A stretch of DNA of 60,488 nucleotides, taken from contig DATGLG010000059.1 in assembly GCA_035294245.1 (NCBI GenBank), positions 1-60,488 of the forward strand, written 5' to 3'. Below the pieces are notes generated by a model, which worked only from the letters and a program-made list of their open reading frames with translations, had not been told where the DNA came from and searched no databases. This document shows positions 24,787-33,282 of this stretch, one piece after another. Every line of letters begins with the position of its first letter. Positions within the stretch are counted from its first letter, which is position 1. Made by a program: the position numbers and the translations under genes. This DNA comes from DATGLG01 sp035294245. Lineage in GTDB: Bacteria > Pseudomonadota > Alphaproteobacteria > JACZXZ01.

Positions 24787-24801
24787 TTAAGGGATTTTTA
24801 A
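24787..24801 (+). promoter_or_regulatory. CtrA-type box upstream of tadG
   Basis: TTAA-GGGATTT-TTAA followed by C, an exact TTAA-N7-TTAAC match, embedded in the wider palindrome CGTTAAGGGATTTTTAACG (24785-24803). It starts 81 bp upstream of the tadG ATG. It lies downstream of the glycine-rich gene, so it most likely serves tadG and the following pseudopilins. Confidence 0.65.
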
Positions 24802-24867
24802 CGTCGGGTGTGATGAATTCGTCCTCATGCCGGGATCGATCTGAGCGACCAGGCGGAGAGCGTGACC

Positions 24868-26169
24868 ATGCGCATCCGTGGCAAGCACAATCCGCGAGGA
24901 GCCGGGATCAGCCGCTGGTGGCAAGCCAGGCTGGCGCGGCTTCTCCGCGACCGCAGCGGCGCCATCGCCCTGACGACGGCGCTGATGGCGATGTCGCTGA
25001 TGGGGGTGGCCGGGCTCGCGGTCGACGCCGGCAACTGGTACTTCACCCGCCGCGCCATGCAGACGGCCGCCGACGCCGCCGCCATCGCCGGGGCGCGCGA
25101 CCTCGCGAACGGCAGCAGCAACAGCGCCGTGATCGCCTCGGCGACCAACGATGCCCAGCTCAACGGCTTCAGCAGCGCCAACGGTGCCACGGTCAGCGTC
25201 GTTCCCGTCAGCAGCCCGCAATCGGTGACGGTGACGATCTCCCAGCCGGCGCAGCTTCTCTTCTCGGGCCTGTTCCTCGCGACGGCGCCCACGATCCAGG
25301 TGGTGGCCCAGGCCGGACTCATCAATGACGGCGCCCCCGTCTGCATGCTGACGCTGTCGAAGACCGCCGCGGGCGCGTCGCTGCTGAACGGCAATCCCTC
25401 GATCAACGCGCCCGGCTGCAGCCTCGTCAACGACTCGACGAGCTCGAGCGCGCTCCTCGTCAATGGCAACGTGACCATTGACACGGCGAAGACCTGCGGG
25501 CCCGGCGGCTACACGGCGAACGGCAACGTGACCTTCAGCCCGCCCCCGAGCAAATGTTCTGCCATGGCGGATCCGCTGGCCAATCTGCCGGCGCCGTCGG
25601 AGGCGAATGGCGGCTGCAACTTCAACAACTATTCGCTCAACGGCACCACGAGCGTGACCCTCTCGCCCGGCATCTATTGCGGCGGCATCACGATCAACGG
25701 CACCAACAAGGTCACGATGCAACCGGGCGTCTATGTGATGAAGAATGGCGGCTTCGTCGTGAACGGCAACGCCAATATCTCGGGAACGGGCGTCGGCTTC
25801 TACCTGACGGGGAGCAACACCTCCTTCACCCTCAACGGCAACGGCGCCGTGCAGCTCAGCGCGCCGACCTCGGGCGATATGGCCGGGCTCCTCGTCTACG
25901 AGGATCACGCCTTGCGGGCGGACAGCGTCCCCAACGTCCTCAACGGCAACAACAGCGTCTCCTATGAGGGCACCTTCTATTTCGGCAAGCAGAACGTCAC
26001 CTTCAACGGCAACGGCAATATCAACAGCCAGTCGCCCTGGACCATGGTGATCGCCGACACCATGACCTTCAACGGCAACGATACCTGGAACTTCAACGCC
26101 AATTTCCAGAACAGCCAGGTGCCGCCGCCGCCGGGCATGAAGCTTCCCACCGTGACCTTGACGGAGTAG
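24868..26169 (+). CDS. tadG: TadG-like pilus protein with NGN-repeat domain
   Basis: A 433-residue protein. The N-terminal hydrophobic segment after a basic stretch, DRSGAIALTTALMAMSLMGVAGLAVDAGNWYF, is the TadG/TadE-G-like pseudopilin start and is followed by MQTAADAAAIAGARDLANG, standard for TadG. From about residue 170 the protein carries roughly ten spaced NGN/NGT units (LNGNPSIN, VNGNVTID, ANGNVTFS, VNGNANIS, FNGNGNIN and others), about 15-40 residues apart, suggesting a beta-helix-like extracellular domain in place of the von Willebrand domain of some TadG proteins. Start ATG 24868 has GGCGGAGAG ahead; a GTG two codons earlier is too close to it. Confidence 0.84.
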   Translation: MRIRGKHNPRGAGISRWWQARLARLLRDRSGAIALTTALMAMSLMGVAGLAVDAGNWYFTRRAMQTAADAAAIAGARDLANGSSNSAVIASATNDAQLNGFSSANGATVSVVPVSSPQSVTVTISQPAQLLFSGLFLATAPTIQVVAQAGLINDGAPVCMLTLSKTAAGASLLNGNPSINAPGCSLVNDSTSSSALLVNGNVTIDTAKTCGPGGYTANGNVTFSPPPSKCSAMADPLANLPAPSEANGGCNFNNYSLNGTTSVTLSPGIYCGGITINGTNKVTMQPGVYVMKNGGFVVNGNANISGTGVGFYLTGSNTSFTLNGNGAVQLSAPTSGDMAGLLVYEDHALRADSVPNVLNGNNSVSYEGTFYFGKQNVTFNGNGNINSQSPWTMVIADTMTFNGNDTWNFNANFQNSQVPPPPGMKLPTVTLTE

Positions 26170-26176
26170 CGGCGGC

Positions 26177-26650
26177 ATGGCGATGCGCGGTCTCCTGCGA
26201 AAACTCCGGCGCTGCCCCAGGAAGCTGGGGGAGGGCGGCACGGCCATTGTCGAGCTCGCGCTGGTGGCGCCCGTCTTGACCCTGCTGATGTGCGGCACCT
26301 GGGATTTCGGCAACGCGCTGTTCCAGGCCGAGCGCCTGCAAAGCGCCGCCAAGGCCGGCGCGCAGTACGGAATCCAGAGCCCGACGACGGCGACCGACTA
26401 CGCGGGAATGATCAGCGCCGCGCGCAACGACGCGAGCGACACCAGCAACAGCCTCACGGTGACCGCGGCCCAGGTCTGCCAATGCCCGGGCGGCACCGCG
26501 GTCTCGTGCAGCGGCACCTGCGCCGGCAACGCGGCGCCCAACATCTATGTCCAGGTCAAGGTCTCGGAATCCTATTCGACCCTGTTCAGCTATCCCTTCA
26601 TCGGCAACCCGCTCAGCCTGTCGAGCCAGGTGATGATGCGGTCGCAATAG
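26177..26650 (+). CDS. tadE: TadE-like pseudopilin
   Basis: A 157-residue protein with a basic N-terminus and the TadE signature EGGTAIVELALVAPVLTLLMCGTWDFGNALFQAERLQSAAKAGAQYG, where cleavage after Gly leaves a mature end with Glu at position 5 or 6. Four cysteines (QVCQCPGG, VSCSGTC) in the distal part could form disulphides in the periplasm. It follows tadG by 7 bp and precedes a second TadE-like gene by 12 bp, so all three are one operon. Confidence 0.88.
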   Translation: MAMRGLLRKLRRCPRKLGEGGTAIVELALVAPVLTLLMCGTWDFGNALFQAERLQSAAKAGAQYGIQSPTTATDYAGMISAARNDASDTSNSLTVTAAQVCQCPGGTAVSCSGTCAGNAAPNIYVQVKVSESYSTLFSYPFIGNPLSLSSQVMMRSQ

Positions 26651-26662
26651 GAGACGGGTGCG

Positions 26663-27118
26663 ATGAGAAGGCGCGCGAGCCGGATGCTGCCGTGGATCCC
26701 GACGCTGCTGCGACGCTGGCGGTGCGCAGGCGAGGAGGGTGCGGCCGCGGTCGAGATGGCTTTCGCCCTGCCGATCTTCCTCCTCTTCATCTACGGCATC
26801 ATCGAGCTCGGCAACTACGCCTTCACCGACATCGCCGTCGCCGACGCCGCGCGCGACGGCGCCCGCTACGCCATGGTGCGCGGCTCGGCCAGCCCCCAGC
26901 CGGCCTCGAGCAGCGACATCGCCACCTATGTCAAGGGCCGCCTCGCCCTCGGCGCCGCCGCGCAGGCCACCGTCAGCGTGAGCTACAACCCCAACAATAA
27001 TCCGGGCGGGACGGTGACGGTGCAGGTGAGCTATCCCTTCTCGCCCCTGATGCCGGGCTTCGGCTATCTCGCCAGCATGACCGTCTCCGCCTCCTCCCAG
27101 ATGACGATCACCCAATAG
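26663..27118 (+). CDS. TadE/TadF-like pseudopilin
   Basis: A 151-residue pseudopilin. EEGAAAVEMAFALPIFLLFIYGIIELGNYAFTDIAVADAARDGARYAMV is the conserved TadE-domain start, with Glu after the likely cleavage site. It is distinct from the preceding TadE and lacks its cysteines. It probably fills the TadF slot as a minor subunit that primes or tips the Flp fibre. Last gene of the tadG operon; the next gene has its own RBS 124 bp later. Confidence 0.87.
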   Translation: MRRRASRMLPWIPTLLRRWRCAGEEGAAAVEMAFALPIFLLFIYGIIELGNYAFTDIAVADAARDGARYAMVRGSASPQPASSSDIATYVKGRLALGAAAQATVSVSYNPNNNPGGTVTVQVSYPFSPLMPGFGYLASMTVSASSQMTITQ

Positions 27119-27242
27119 CACCGCGTCGCCGCTTGCCGCTCCCAATGCGACCCCCCTCGCGGGCGTCGGGGCGCCAGTCGCTTTTCGTTGTTCCGGCGCG
27201 GGAAATCGACTAAACGGAAGCGCGGCTGGAAAGGGAGCGTCC

Positions 27243-28235
27243 ATGAGATTCGTCACGTTCGAGGCCCGCAATCGCGCGGTCGCCGCGCCGGGCCTGGTGG
27301 TGGAGACAGGGGCTGCCGGCGAAGCGCCCGGGAGCGTCATCGACCTTGCCGAGGCGTTCCGCATTCTCGCCGCGCTCGGCCGGCTCGCCTTGCCGCCCGA
27401 TTGGCGCGCGAGCCCACCAAGCCTCGCCGCTATCATCGCTGCGGGCGAGGCCGGGCTCGAGGCGGTGCGCGTCGTCGCGCGCGCCGATGAGCGGGAGCTC
27501 GCGGGCGCGCTGGTCCCGTGGAGCGAGGTTCGCCTGCGCGCGCCCATCGAGCGGCCCGCCAAGAACGTCTTCTGTGTCGGCCGCAACTATGCGGAGCATG
27601 TGGCGGAAGGCTATCGGGCGCGGGGACAGGAGCTGAAGCTGCCGGAGCATCCCCAGTTCTTCACCAAGCCGCGCACGGCGGTGATCGGCCCGGATGCCGC
27701 CTTTCCCCTCGACGAGAATGTGACGCAGAAGCTCGATTACGAGGTCGAGCTGGCGGTGATCATCGGCACGACCGGGCGCGACATTCCGGCGGCGCGCGCC
27801 TATGACCACGTCTTCGGCTACACCATCCTCAACGACATCACGGCGCGCGACCTGCAGCGCCGGCACGAGCAATGGTTCAAGGGCAAGGCCCTCGACGCGT
27901 CCTGCCCGATGGGGCCGTGGATCGTGCACAAGAGCGCCATCGCCGATCCGCAGAGGCTCGCCATCTCGCTCACCGTGAACGGCGAGACGCGGCAGAGCGC
28001 CAACACGGCGCAGATGATCTTCCCCATCGCGCAGATCATCGAGGTGCTGTCGCGGGGCATGACGCTTGAGGCCGGCGACATCATCGCGACGGGGACCCCG
28101 TCGGGCGTCGGCTTTGCCATGGAGCCGCCGCGCTTCCTCAAGCCCGGCGACGTGGTGGAATGCCGCATCGAGGGGATCGGCCGGCTCGCGACCCCGATCG
28201 TCGCACGGAGCGTCGCCGTGCGCGCCGCGCAATAA
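27243..28235 (+). CDS. Fumarylacetoacetate hydrolase family protein
   Basis: A 330-residue FAH-family hydrolase. The core has NVFCVGRNYAEHV, FFTKPRTAVIGPDAAFPL, LDYEVELAVIIGTTGRDI with metal-ligand acidic residues, FGYTILNDITARDLQ, and TGTPSGVGFAMEPPRFLKPGDVVECRIEGIGRL. This layout is that of 2-keto-4-pentenoate hydratase/oxaloacetate decarboxylase-type members that act on acylpyruvates or aromatic ring-cleavage products with Mg or Mn. The ATG at 27243 has AAGGGAG 5 bases upstream. It converges on an ABC importer operon, which may supply a substrate; this link is inference. Confidence 0.9.
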   Translation: MRFVTFEARNRAVAAPGLVVETGAAGEAPGSVIDLAEAFRILAALGRLALPPDWRASPPSLAAIIAAGEAGLEAVRVVARADERELAGALVPWSEVRLRAPIERPAKNVFCVGRNYAEHVAEGYRARGQELKLPEHPQFFTKPRTAVIGPDAAFPLDENVTQKLDYEVELAVIIGTTGRDIPAARAYDHVFGYTILNDITARDLQRRHEQWFKGKALDASCPMGPWIVHKSAIADPQRLAISLTVNGETRQSANTAQMIFPIAQIIEVLSRGMTLEAGDIIATGTPSGVGFAMEPPRFLKPGDVVECRIEGIGRLATPIVARSVAVRAAQ

Positions 28236-28245
28236 GCGCGATCGC

Positions 28246-29022
28246 CTATCCGCCGATGGCGTAATCGACGCCGCGCACCGACCACGATGTCATGCGCCGC
28301 TCGGCCGCGGCGAAAATCGCATACATGCCGATGCCCATGACGCCGACGACGAGGAGCGCCGCGAAGACGAGGGGCACGTTGAAGCTCGATCCTGCCACCA
28401 GCATGACGTGGCCGATGCCGTCATTGCCTGCAACGATCTCGGAGATCACCGAGCCGACGAAGGAGAGCGTGATGGCGATCTTGAGCGAGGCGAAGAAATA
28501 GGGCAGGGAGCGGGGAATCCCGATCTTCCGCACGATGTCGAGCCGGGTCGCGCCGAGGGAGCGCAGCACGTCGAGGAGCTCCGGCTCCATCGCCGCGAAG
28601 CCCGCCGCGACGTTCACCACGATGGGGAAGAAGGAGAGCACGAAGGCGGTGATGACCGAGGGCAGCGGGCCGACCCCGAACCAGATGACGAGAATGGGGA
28701 CGAGCGCCGCCTTGGGGATGCTGTTGAAGCCGACGAGGACGGGATAGAGGGCCTTGTAGGCGAGGCGCGAGCAGCCGACGAGAATGCCGAGCGCGGCGCC
28801 GATCGCGACCGCGACGGCGAAGCCCGTGAGCGTCGTCGAGAGCGTCGAGAGCGCGTTCGACCACAGCGCCACCCGGTACTTGTACATGGCGGCAAAGGAT
28901 TCGACCGGCGAGGGCAGGATGAAGCTCTCGATGTGGAAGACCACGACCGCAACCTCCCAGAGGACGAGGAGGGCGATCGTCGTCACCCATGGCGCCAGCC
29001 GCTCGATGGCACGCCGGCTCAC
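28246..29022 (-). CDS. ABC transporter permease, SsuC/TauC type
   Basis: A 258-residue permease with about six helices and the cytoplasmic EAA loop LLDVLRSLGATRLDIVRKIGIPRSLPYFFASLKIA. A GTG at 29022 overlaps the stop of the ATPase gene (GTGA), typical of coupled translation; the frame is open further upstream but only as the ATPase gene's shadow. Family members import sulfonates, nitrate, taurine or pyrimidine precursors. Third gene of the operon binding protein - ATPase - permease. Confidence 0.9.
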   Translation of the reverse strand: MSRRAIERLAPWVTTIALLVLWEVAVVVFHIESFILPSPVESFAAMYKYRVALWSNALSTLSTTLTGFAVAVAIGAALGILVGCSRLAYKALYPVLVGFNSIPKAALVPILVIWFGVGPLPSVITAFVLSFFPIVVNVAAGFAAMEPELLDVLRSLGATRLDIVRKIGIPRSLPYFFASLKIAITLSFVGSVISEIVAGNDGIGHVMLVAGSSFNVPLVFAALLVVGVMGIGMYAIFAAAERRMTSWSVRGVDYAIGG

Positions 29023-29819
29023 GACGCCTTTCCCATGCCGATATGGTGCCGCAGCTCCTGGACGAGGGCGACGAAATCGGGCCGGAAGGTGCAGTCGAGT
29101 GCGCGTGGCCGTGCGATGTCGACCGCCTTCGTCGCGATCACCTTCCCCGGCCGGGCGCTCATGACATGGACCGTGTCCGAGAGGTAGACGGCCTCGCGTA
29201 GCTCGTGGGTCACCAGGATCACCGTGCAGCGACGGTTCCGGTAGAGGGTCTGGAGGGCGCCCCACAGCTCCTCGCGCGTGAAGGTGTCGAGGGCGGCGAA
29301 GGGCTCGTCGAGGAGAAGAATCTCGGGCTCGTGGATGAGGGCGCGGCAGAGCTGGGCGCGCTGCTGCATGCCGCCGGAGAGCTGCCAGGGCAGTAAGGCG
29401 GCGAAGCCCGAAAGCCCGACCATGCCGAGGAGCTCCTCGACGCGGGCGCGGTTCTTCGCTCGATCTTGCTTGAAGCGCGAGCGATAGGGCTCGACGATCT
29501 CGAGCGGTAGCAGAACATTCTCGGCGATGCTGCGCCAGGGCAGCAGGCTCGCATTTTGGAACGCCATGCCGACGATCTTGAGGGGCCTCGTGACAACGGC
29601 GCCGGCGACGCGCACCTCGCCGCGGCTCGCGGCGACGAGACCGGCGACGAGCTTGAGGAGAGTCGACTTGCCGCAGCCGCTCGGCCCGACAATGGAGACG
29701 AACGCGCCACGCTCGATTGCGAGTGAGACATCGGCAAGCGCGAGCGTGCCGCGCTCATTCCCGCCCTCCCGCTGATTGCCATAGATGAGATCGACGCCGC
29801 TGATCGCGATGAAGCTCAC
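29019..29819 (-). CDS. ABC transporter ATP-binding protein, SsuB/TauB type
   Basis: A 266-residue ATPase: Walker A GPSGCGKST (residues 45-53), Q-loop in VGMAFQNASLLPWRS, signature LSGGMQQRAQLCRAL, Walker B ILLLDEPFAALD, and the switch His in VTHELREAVYLSD. This is the nitrate/sulfonate/taurine-type ATPase. It couples ATP hydrolysis to the permease encoded directly downstream and overlapping by 4 bp. Confidence 0.93.
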   Translation of the reverse strand: MSFIAISGVDLIYGNQREGGNERGTLALADVSLAIERGAFVSIVGPSGCGKSTLLKLVAGLVAASRGEVRVAGAVVTRPLKIVGMAFQNASLLPWRSIAENVLLPLEIVEPYRSRFKQDRAKNRARVEELLGMVGLSGFAALLPWQLSGGMQQRAQLCRALIHEPEILLLDEPFAALDTFTREELWGALQTLYRNRRCTVILVTHELREAVYLSDTVHVMSARPGKVIATKAVDIARPRALDCTFRPDFVALVQELRHHIGMGKAS

Positions 29820-29858
29820 GCTCGCTCGACTCCGGCGGAAGGCGACGGCCGCCCCGGC

Positions 29859-30896
29859 CTATTGCACCATGCGCTCTTCTTTCGGCGGCAGATAGGACGC
29901 ATCGAAGAGCTGCTCGGGGCTGGGAATATGCTGCAGGCCGAAGGCGGCGGCGACCTGGTCCATCTCGCGCTTGAGCCGCGCCATATCGACGCCGCCGAAC
30001 CCGTTCTTCCGCACATTGGGCGTGATCATGCAGCATTGCATGGCGAGCTCGAGGCGCTCCCGCTCGATGTCGGGATTGAGCAGCGGCTCGTATTTGACGG
30101 CCATCTGCACGGCGAGCTCGGGATCGCGGACCATGTCGCGCACGCCCTTGATGGTGGCGCGGATGAAGCCCTTGACCGCGTCGGGATGGGCCTTGAGGAA
30201 GTCGCGGGAGGCGGCAATGCCGTTGGCATAGAGATCGAGCCCGTAATCCCGATAGAGGAAATAGCCGACCTGGTCCTCGCTCACCCCCTTGGCCTTGAGC
30301 TCCAGCATCTCGTTGAACATCTGGCCGACGATGGCGTCCACCTCGTGCTTGGCGAGGAGCGCCTCGCGCAGGGAGGGCTCGATGAACTTGATCTTCACCT
30401 TGCTGGCGTCGAAGCCGGCGGCCTGCGCGAAAGTGGGGAAGAGCTTGTAGTTGGCGTCGGAGGCGGCCGCCCCCAGGGTCTTGCCCTCGAGCAGCTTGGG
30501 ACTGACGATGCCGCTGCTCTTCAGCACGAAAACAGCGGCGGGCGACTGCTCGTAGCCCATCATCAGCTCGGGGATCGCCTTGTCCGGGTTCTTCGAATCG
30601 AACTCGAGGAGGACATTGATATCGGGATAGCCCATGTCATAGGCGCCGCTCGCGAGCTCGCGCACCACCTCGGCCGACCCCTTGCCGCGATCGATGGTGA
30701 CGTCGAGACCTTCCGCCTTGTAATAGCCCTTGTAGAGGGCGATGAAGAAGGGGCCGTGGACCGAGCCCGGGATCCAGTCGAGGGTGAAGCGCAGCTTCGT
30801 CTCCGCCTGCGCGGACGGAGAAGCCGCAACTGTCGCCCCGATGATCGCCGCCAGAATGACGGCCGCGAATGCCAGCTTGCCTCGTCTTCCAGCCAT
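29859..30896 (-). CDS. ABC transporter substrate-binding protein, NMT1/THI5-like
   Basis: A 345-residue periplasmic protein. The signal peptide runs to about residue 32 (LAFAAVILAAIIGATVAASPSAQA). The mature part starts ETKLRFTLDWIPGSVHGPFFIALYKGYYKAEGLDVTI, diagnostic of the NMT1/SsuA group that includes pyrimidine-precursor and sulfonate binders. DWxPxxxHGPFF is closest to the thiamin-pyrimidine or riboflavin-precursor type. The ATG at 30896 has GGGAG 8 bases before it and is preferred to one ten codons upstream. The ATPase and permease genes follow in order. Confidence 0.9.
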   Translation of the reverse strand: MAGRRGKLAFAAVILAAIIGATVAASPSAQAETKLRFTLDWIPGSVHGPFFIALYKGYYKAEGLDVTIDRGKGSAEVVRELASGAYDMGYPDINVLLEFDSKNPDKAIPELMMGYEQSPAAVFVLKSSGIVSPKLLEGKTLGAAASDANYKLFPTFAQAAGFDASKVKIKFIEPSLREALLAKHEVDAIVGQMFNEMLELKAKGVSEDQVGYFLYRDYGLDLYANGIAASRDFLKAHPDAVKGFIRATIKGVRDMVRDPELAVQMAVKYEPLLNPDIERERLELAMQCCMITPNVRKNGFGGVDMARLKREMDQVAAAFGLQHIPSPEQLFDASYLPPKEERMVQ

Positions 30897-31014
30897 GTCG
30901 CGTCTCCCGTTCCTGCCGCTTCTCATTCCTCGCGGCGTTTTGCCGATGGCGGGCGCTCCTTCCGCTTTAACGGCCTTGAGGAGATTGCGTTCGGGCTGAA
31001 TCCCATCGTCACAC

Positions 31015-31097
31015 CGTCATTCCCACGAAGCCTGTCCCCGCGCAGGCGGGGAGCGGGAATCCAGGGCTGCTGGAAATCCGCTTTCGCGGGGACGACA
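31015..31097. repeat. Dispersed inverted-repeat element, copy B
   Basis: It begins CGTCATTCCCACGAAGCCTG, contains the hairpin CCCCGCGCAGGCGGGG and AGCGGGAATCCAGG, and ends with a CCGCTTTCGCGGG hairpin before GACGAC. It is related to the copies at 20507 and 59373 and lies between the UbiD-family gene and the binding-protein gene. Confidence 0.7.
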
Positions 31098-31129
31098 ACA
31101 AAGGTGCCTCAACCTGAACGCATCATTCT

Positions 31130-32527
31130 CTAAAGCTTGAGCCCCGCCTGCTGAAGAATAGCGCGAATCCGTGCGCGTTGCGCGTCGGAGATGGTCAAGC
31201 GCTCGGCGAAATCGCGGCCCGTCGGCTTCGTCGCGTCGATGCCGAGCTTGGTGAGGGTGTGGTCCTCGGGGTCGGAGGTCGGGTCGAGGATGGCGCCCAT
31301 GGCGCCGGGGATGAAGACGAGATCCTTCTCCGCGCGGGTGCGGGTGAGCACCGCCCACATCACGTCGGAGAGATTGAAGATGTCGACGTCGTCATCGACC
31401 ACGACGACGCATTTGACGTAGAACTCGGTCCCGAGTGCCGCCATGATCGCCTGCTTGGGCTGGCCCTCGGCCGTCTTCTTCATGGAGACGATGGCCATGA
31501 GGGCGCCCACCGCCACCGTCGGCACGTGCACGGCTTTCACGTTCGGCAGGTTGCGGCGCAGCGTGTTGAGGATCTCGGCCTCGCGGCTGACGCAGCTCAC
31601 CAGGATATGGTCGCTCGCCATGCCCGAGGCGATGCTGTGGAACATGGCGTCCTTGCGCATCTGCACGCGCTTGGCGACGAAGACGTTCTGGGTGCTGCGA
31701 TAGGAGGCGTAGCCGGTGAACTCGCCGAAGGGGCCTTCCGGCTCGCGCACCTCATTCAAGATCTCGCCCTCGATGACGATCTCGGCGCCGGCCGGCACCT
31801 CGAGCCCCGCCGTGCCGCAGCGCGCGACGCGATAGGGCGCCCCGAAGAGTCCGCCGATGATCTCGAATTTCCGCACCTGGGGCGGGTAGTGATAGGCCAT
31901 CGAGCCGAAATAGTGGACGGGATGGATGCCGATGATGATGGCGGCGGGGAGCGCCTCACCGCGCGCCTCGGCGCGGCGATGGAACTCGTACATGCGACGG
32001 CGCGAGTGGAGCGAGACGCCGAGCCGGTTCTTGCCCTTGAGCATGAGGCGATGGAAGCCCGTGGTGTCGACGCCCGTCTCCGGATCGCGTGCGACGATCT
32101 GCCCGGCGGTGATGTAGGGTGCCACGTCGACCGCGAAGTGCCGCGGGATCGGCAGCCGCTCCAGGTCGACCTCGGCCCCTTCCCACACGACCTCCTGCCA
32201 GGGCGCGCGGTTCACGACCTCGACGGGCTGGTAGCGCTGGCAGCGCTCGCGATAGGCGTTCGGCATCTCGTCGGGCGCGACGCCGAGGGCCGCGGCGAGG
32301 AGCTTGCGATTGCCGGCGATGTTCGTCACCACGGGAAGGGTCGAGCCTTCGACCTTCTCGAAGACGAGCACGGGGCTCCGCCCCGCGCGCTCGAACTCGA
32401 AGACGGCGGAGGTGATGTCGAGCTCGCGCCTGACGGGCACCGAAATCCGCACGAGCTCCTCGGGGTAGTCGCGCTCGACCATCTCGAGGAAGCCGCGCAT
32501 GCTCTGACTGTCTGCCGAACCGCCCAT
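31130..32527 (-). CDS. UbiD family decarboxylase
   Basis: A 465-residue protein matching UbiD-family reversible decarboxylases, which use prenylated FMN made by a UbiX partner. Conserved blocks: TNIAGNRKLLAAALG, the ERLPIPRHFAVDVAPYITAGQIVARDPETGVDTTGFHRLMLKGKNRLGVSL core, IIIGIHPVHYFG, and VREPEGPFGEFTGYASYRSTQNVFVAKR with the catalytic Glu-Arg-Glu region (EGPFGE). The ATG at 32527 follows GGAGG by 9 bases. No ubiX is seen in this window. A 234-bp gap with repeat B separates it from the downstream ABC operon. Substrates are typically aromatic or unsaturated acids. Confidence 0.9.
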   Translation of the reverse strand: MGGSADSQSMRGFLEMVERDYPEELVRISVPVRRELDITSAVFEFERAGRSPVLVFEKVEGSTLPVVTNIAGNRKLLAAALGVAPDEMPNAYRERCQRYQPVEVVNRAPWQEVVWEGAEVDLERLPIPRHFAVDVAPYITAGQIVARDPETGVDTTGFHRLMLKGKNRLGVSLHSRRRMYEFHRRAEARGEALPAAIIIGIHPVHYFGSMAYHYPPQVRKFEIIGGLFGAPYRVARCGTAGLEVPAGAEIVIEGEILNEVREPEGPFGEFTGYASYRSTQNVFVAKRVQMRKDAMFHSIASGMASDHILVSCVSREAEILNTLRRNLPNVKAVHVPTVAVGALMAIVSMKKTAEGQPKQAIMAALGTEFYVKCVVVVDDDVDIFNLSDVMWAVLTRTRAEKDLVFIPGAMGAILDPTSDPEDHTLTKLGIDATKPTGRDFAERLTISDAQRARIRAILQQAGLKL

Positions 32528-32677
32528 CCGCGCCTGCCTCCTCGATGGGGGACCACGAAATCACCGGCGCCTTGGCGGCGCATCTATCTAAAGTCCCGAA
32601 GATAGAACTATGCGAGGGAGGCCGCGACCTGTCAATTGTAATACGTATAGAGATTTTCACCCGCGCGGCGCGGCGCC

Positions 32678-33163
32678 CTAATCGCGGAAGTTCACGAATT
32701 GCAGCGGCAGCTCCACCGCAAGCTTCTTGATCTCCTGGATCGCCGCCTGAAGGTCGTCCCTCTTCTTGCCGCTGATGCGCAGCTCGTCGCCTTGGATTGC
32801 GGCCTGCACCTTGAGCTTCGAATCCTTGAGGGCCTTGACCAGGGTCTTCGCCAGCTCGCGGTCGATGCCCTGCCTCACGACCACGAGCTGGCGGAGCGTA
32901 TTCCCCGACGCCTTCTCCTCCGGCTTCCAGTCCAGGCAGCCGGGATCGAGCTTGCGGCGGGCAAAATATCCCTTCACCAGCTCTTGCATCTGCTTGAGCT
33001 TGAGGGCGTCGTCCGCCACGATGGTGATGGTCTCGTCCTTGCGCTCGATGGTGCATTTCGAGCCCTTAAAGTCGAAGCGGGTCGAGATCTCGCGCGCGAC
33101 ACCCTGCACGGCGTTCTCGACCTCGGCGAGATCGGTCTTGGAAACGATATCGAAGCTCGGCAT
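32678..33163 (-). CDS. yajQ: YajQ family cyclic-di-GMP/nucleotide-binding protein
   Basis: A 161-residue protein aligning with YajQ (UPF0234) end to end: MPSFDIVSKTDLAEVENAVQ at the start, EISTRFDFKGSKCTIERKDETITI, the ASGNTLRQLVVVRQGIDRELAK middle, and VQAAIQGDELRISGKKRDDLQAAIQ near the C-terminus. It folds as two ferredoxin-like domains, binds nucleotides, and in Xanthomonas acts as a c-di-GMP effector. The start at 33163 has GAGGGAG upstream. It is divergent from the acetyltransferase at 33283. Confidence 0.95.
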   Translation of the reverse strand: MPSFDIVSKTDLAEVENAVQGVAREISTRFDFKGSKCTIERKDETITIVADDALKLKQMQELVKGYFARRKLDPGCLDWKPEEKASGNTLRQLVVVRQGIDRELAKTLVKALKDSKLKVQAAIQGDELRISGKKRDDLQAAIQEIKKLAVELPLQFVNFRD

Positions 33164-33282
33164 CTCGGCTCTCCCTCGCGTCGGCGGCGGAAGTATAGAC
33201 GGTTCGCGGCGGCACGAGAACCGATCCAGCCTCGCGGAGATCCGCCACACGACCATGCCAATCGAAGCAGGAGCCCGAACTC

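Noticed and set aside
29862..31133. Long plus-strand frames opposite the ABC and UbiD genes (29862-31133, 31178-32605)
   Set aside because: They are high-GC shadows of genes with clear motifs on the other strand; they contain no recognisable domain.
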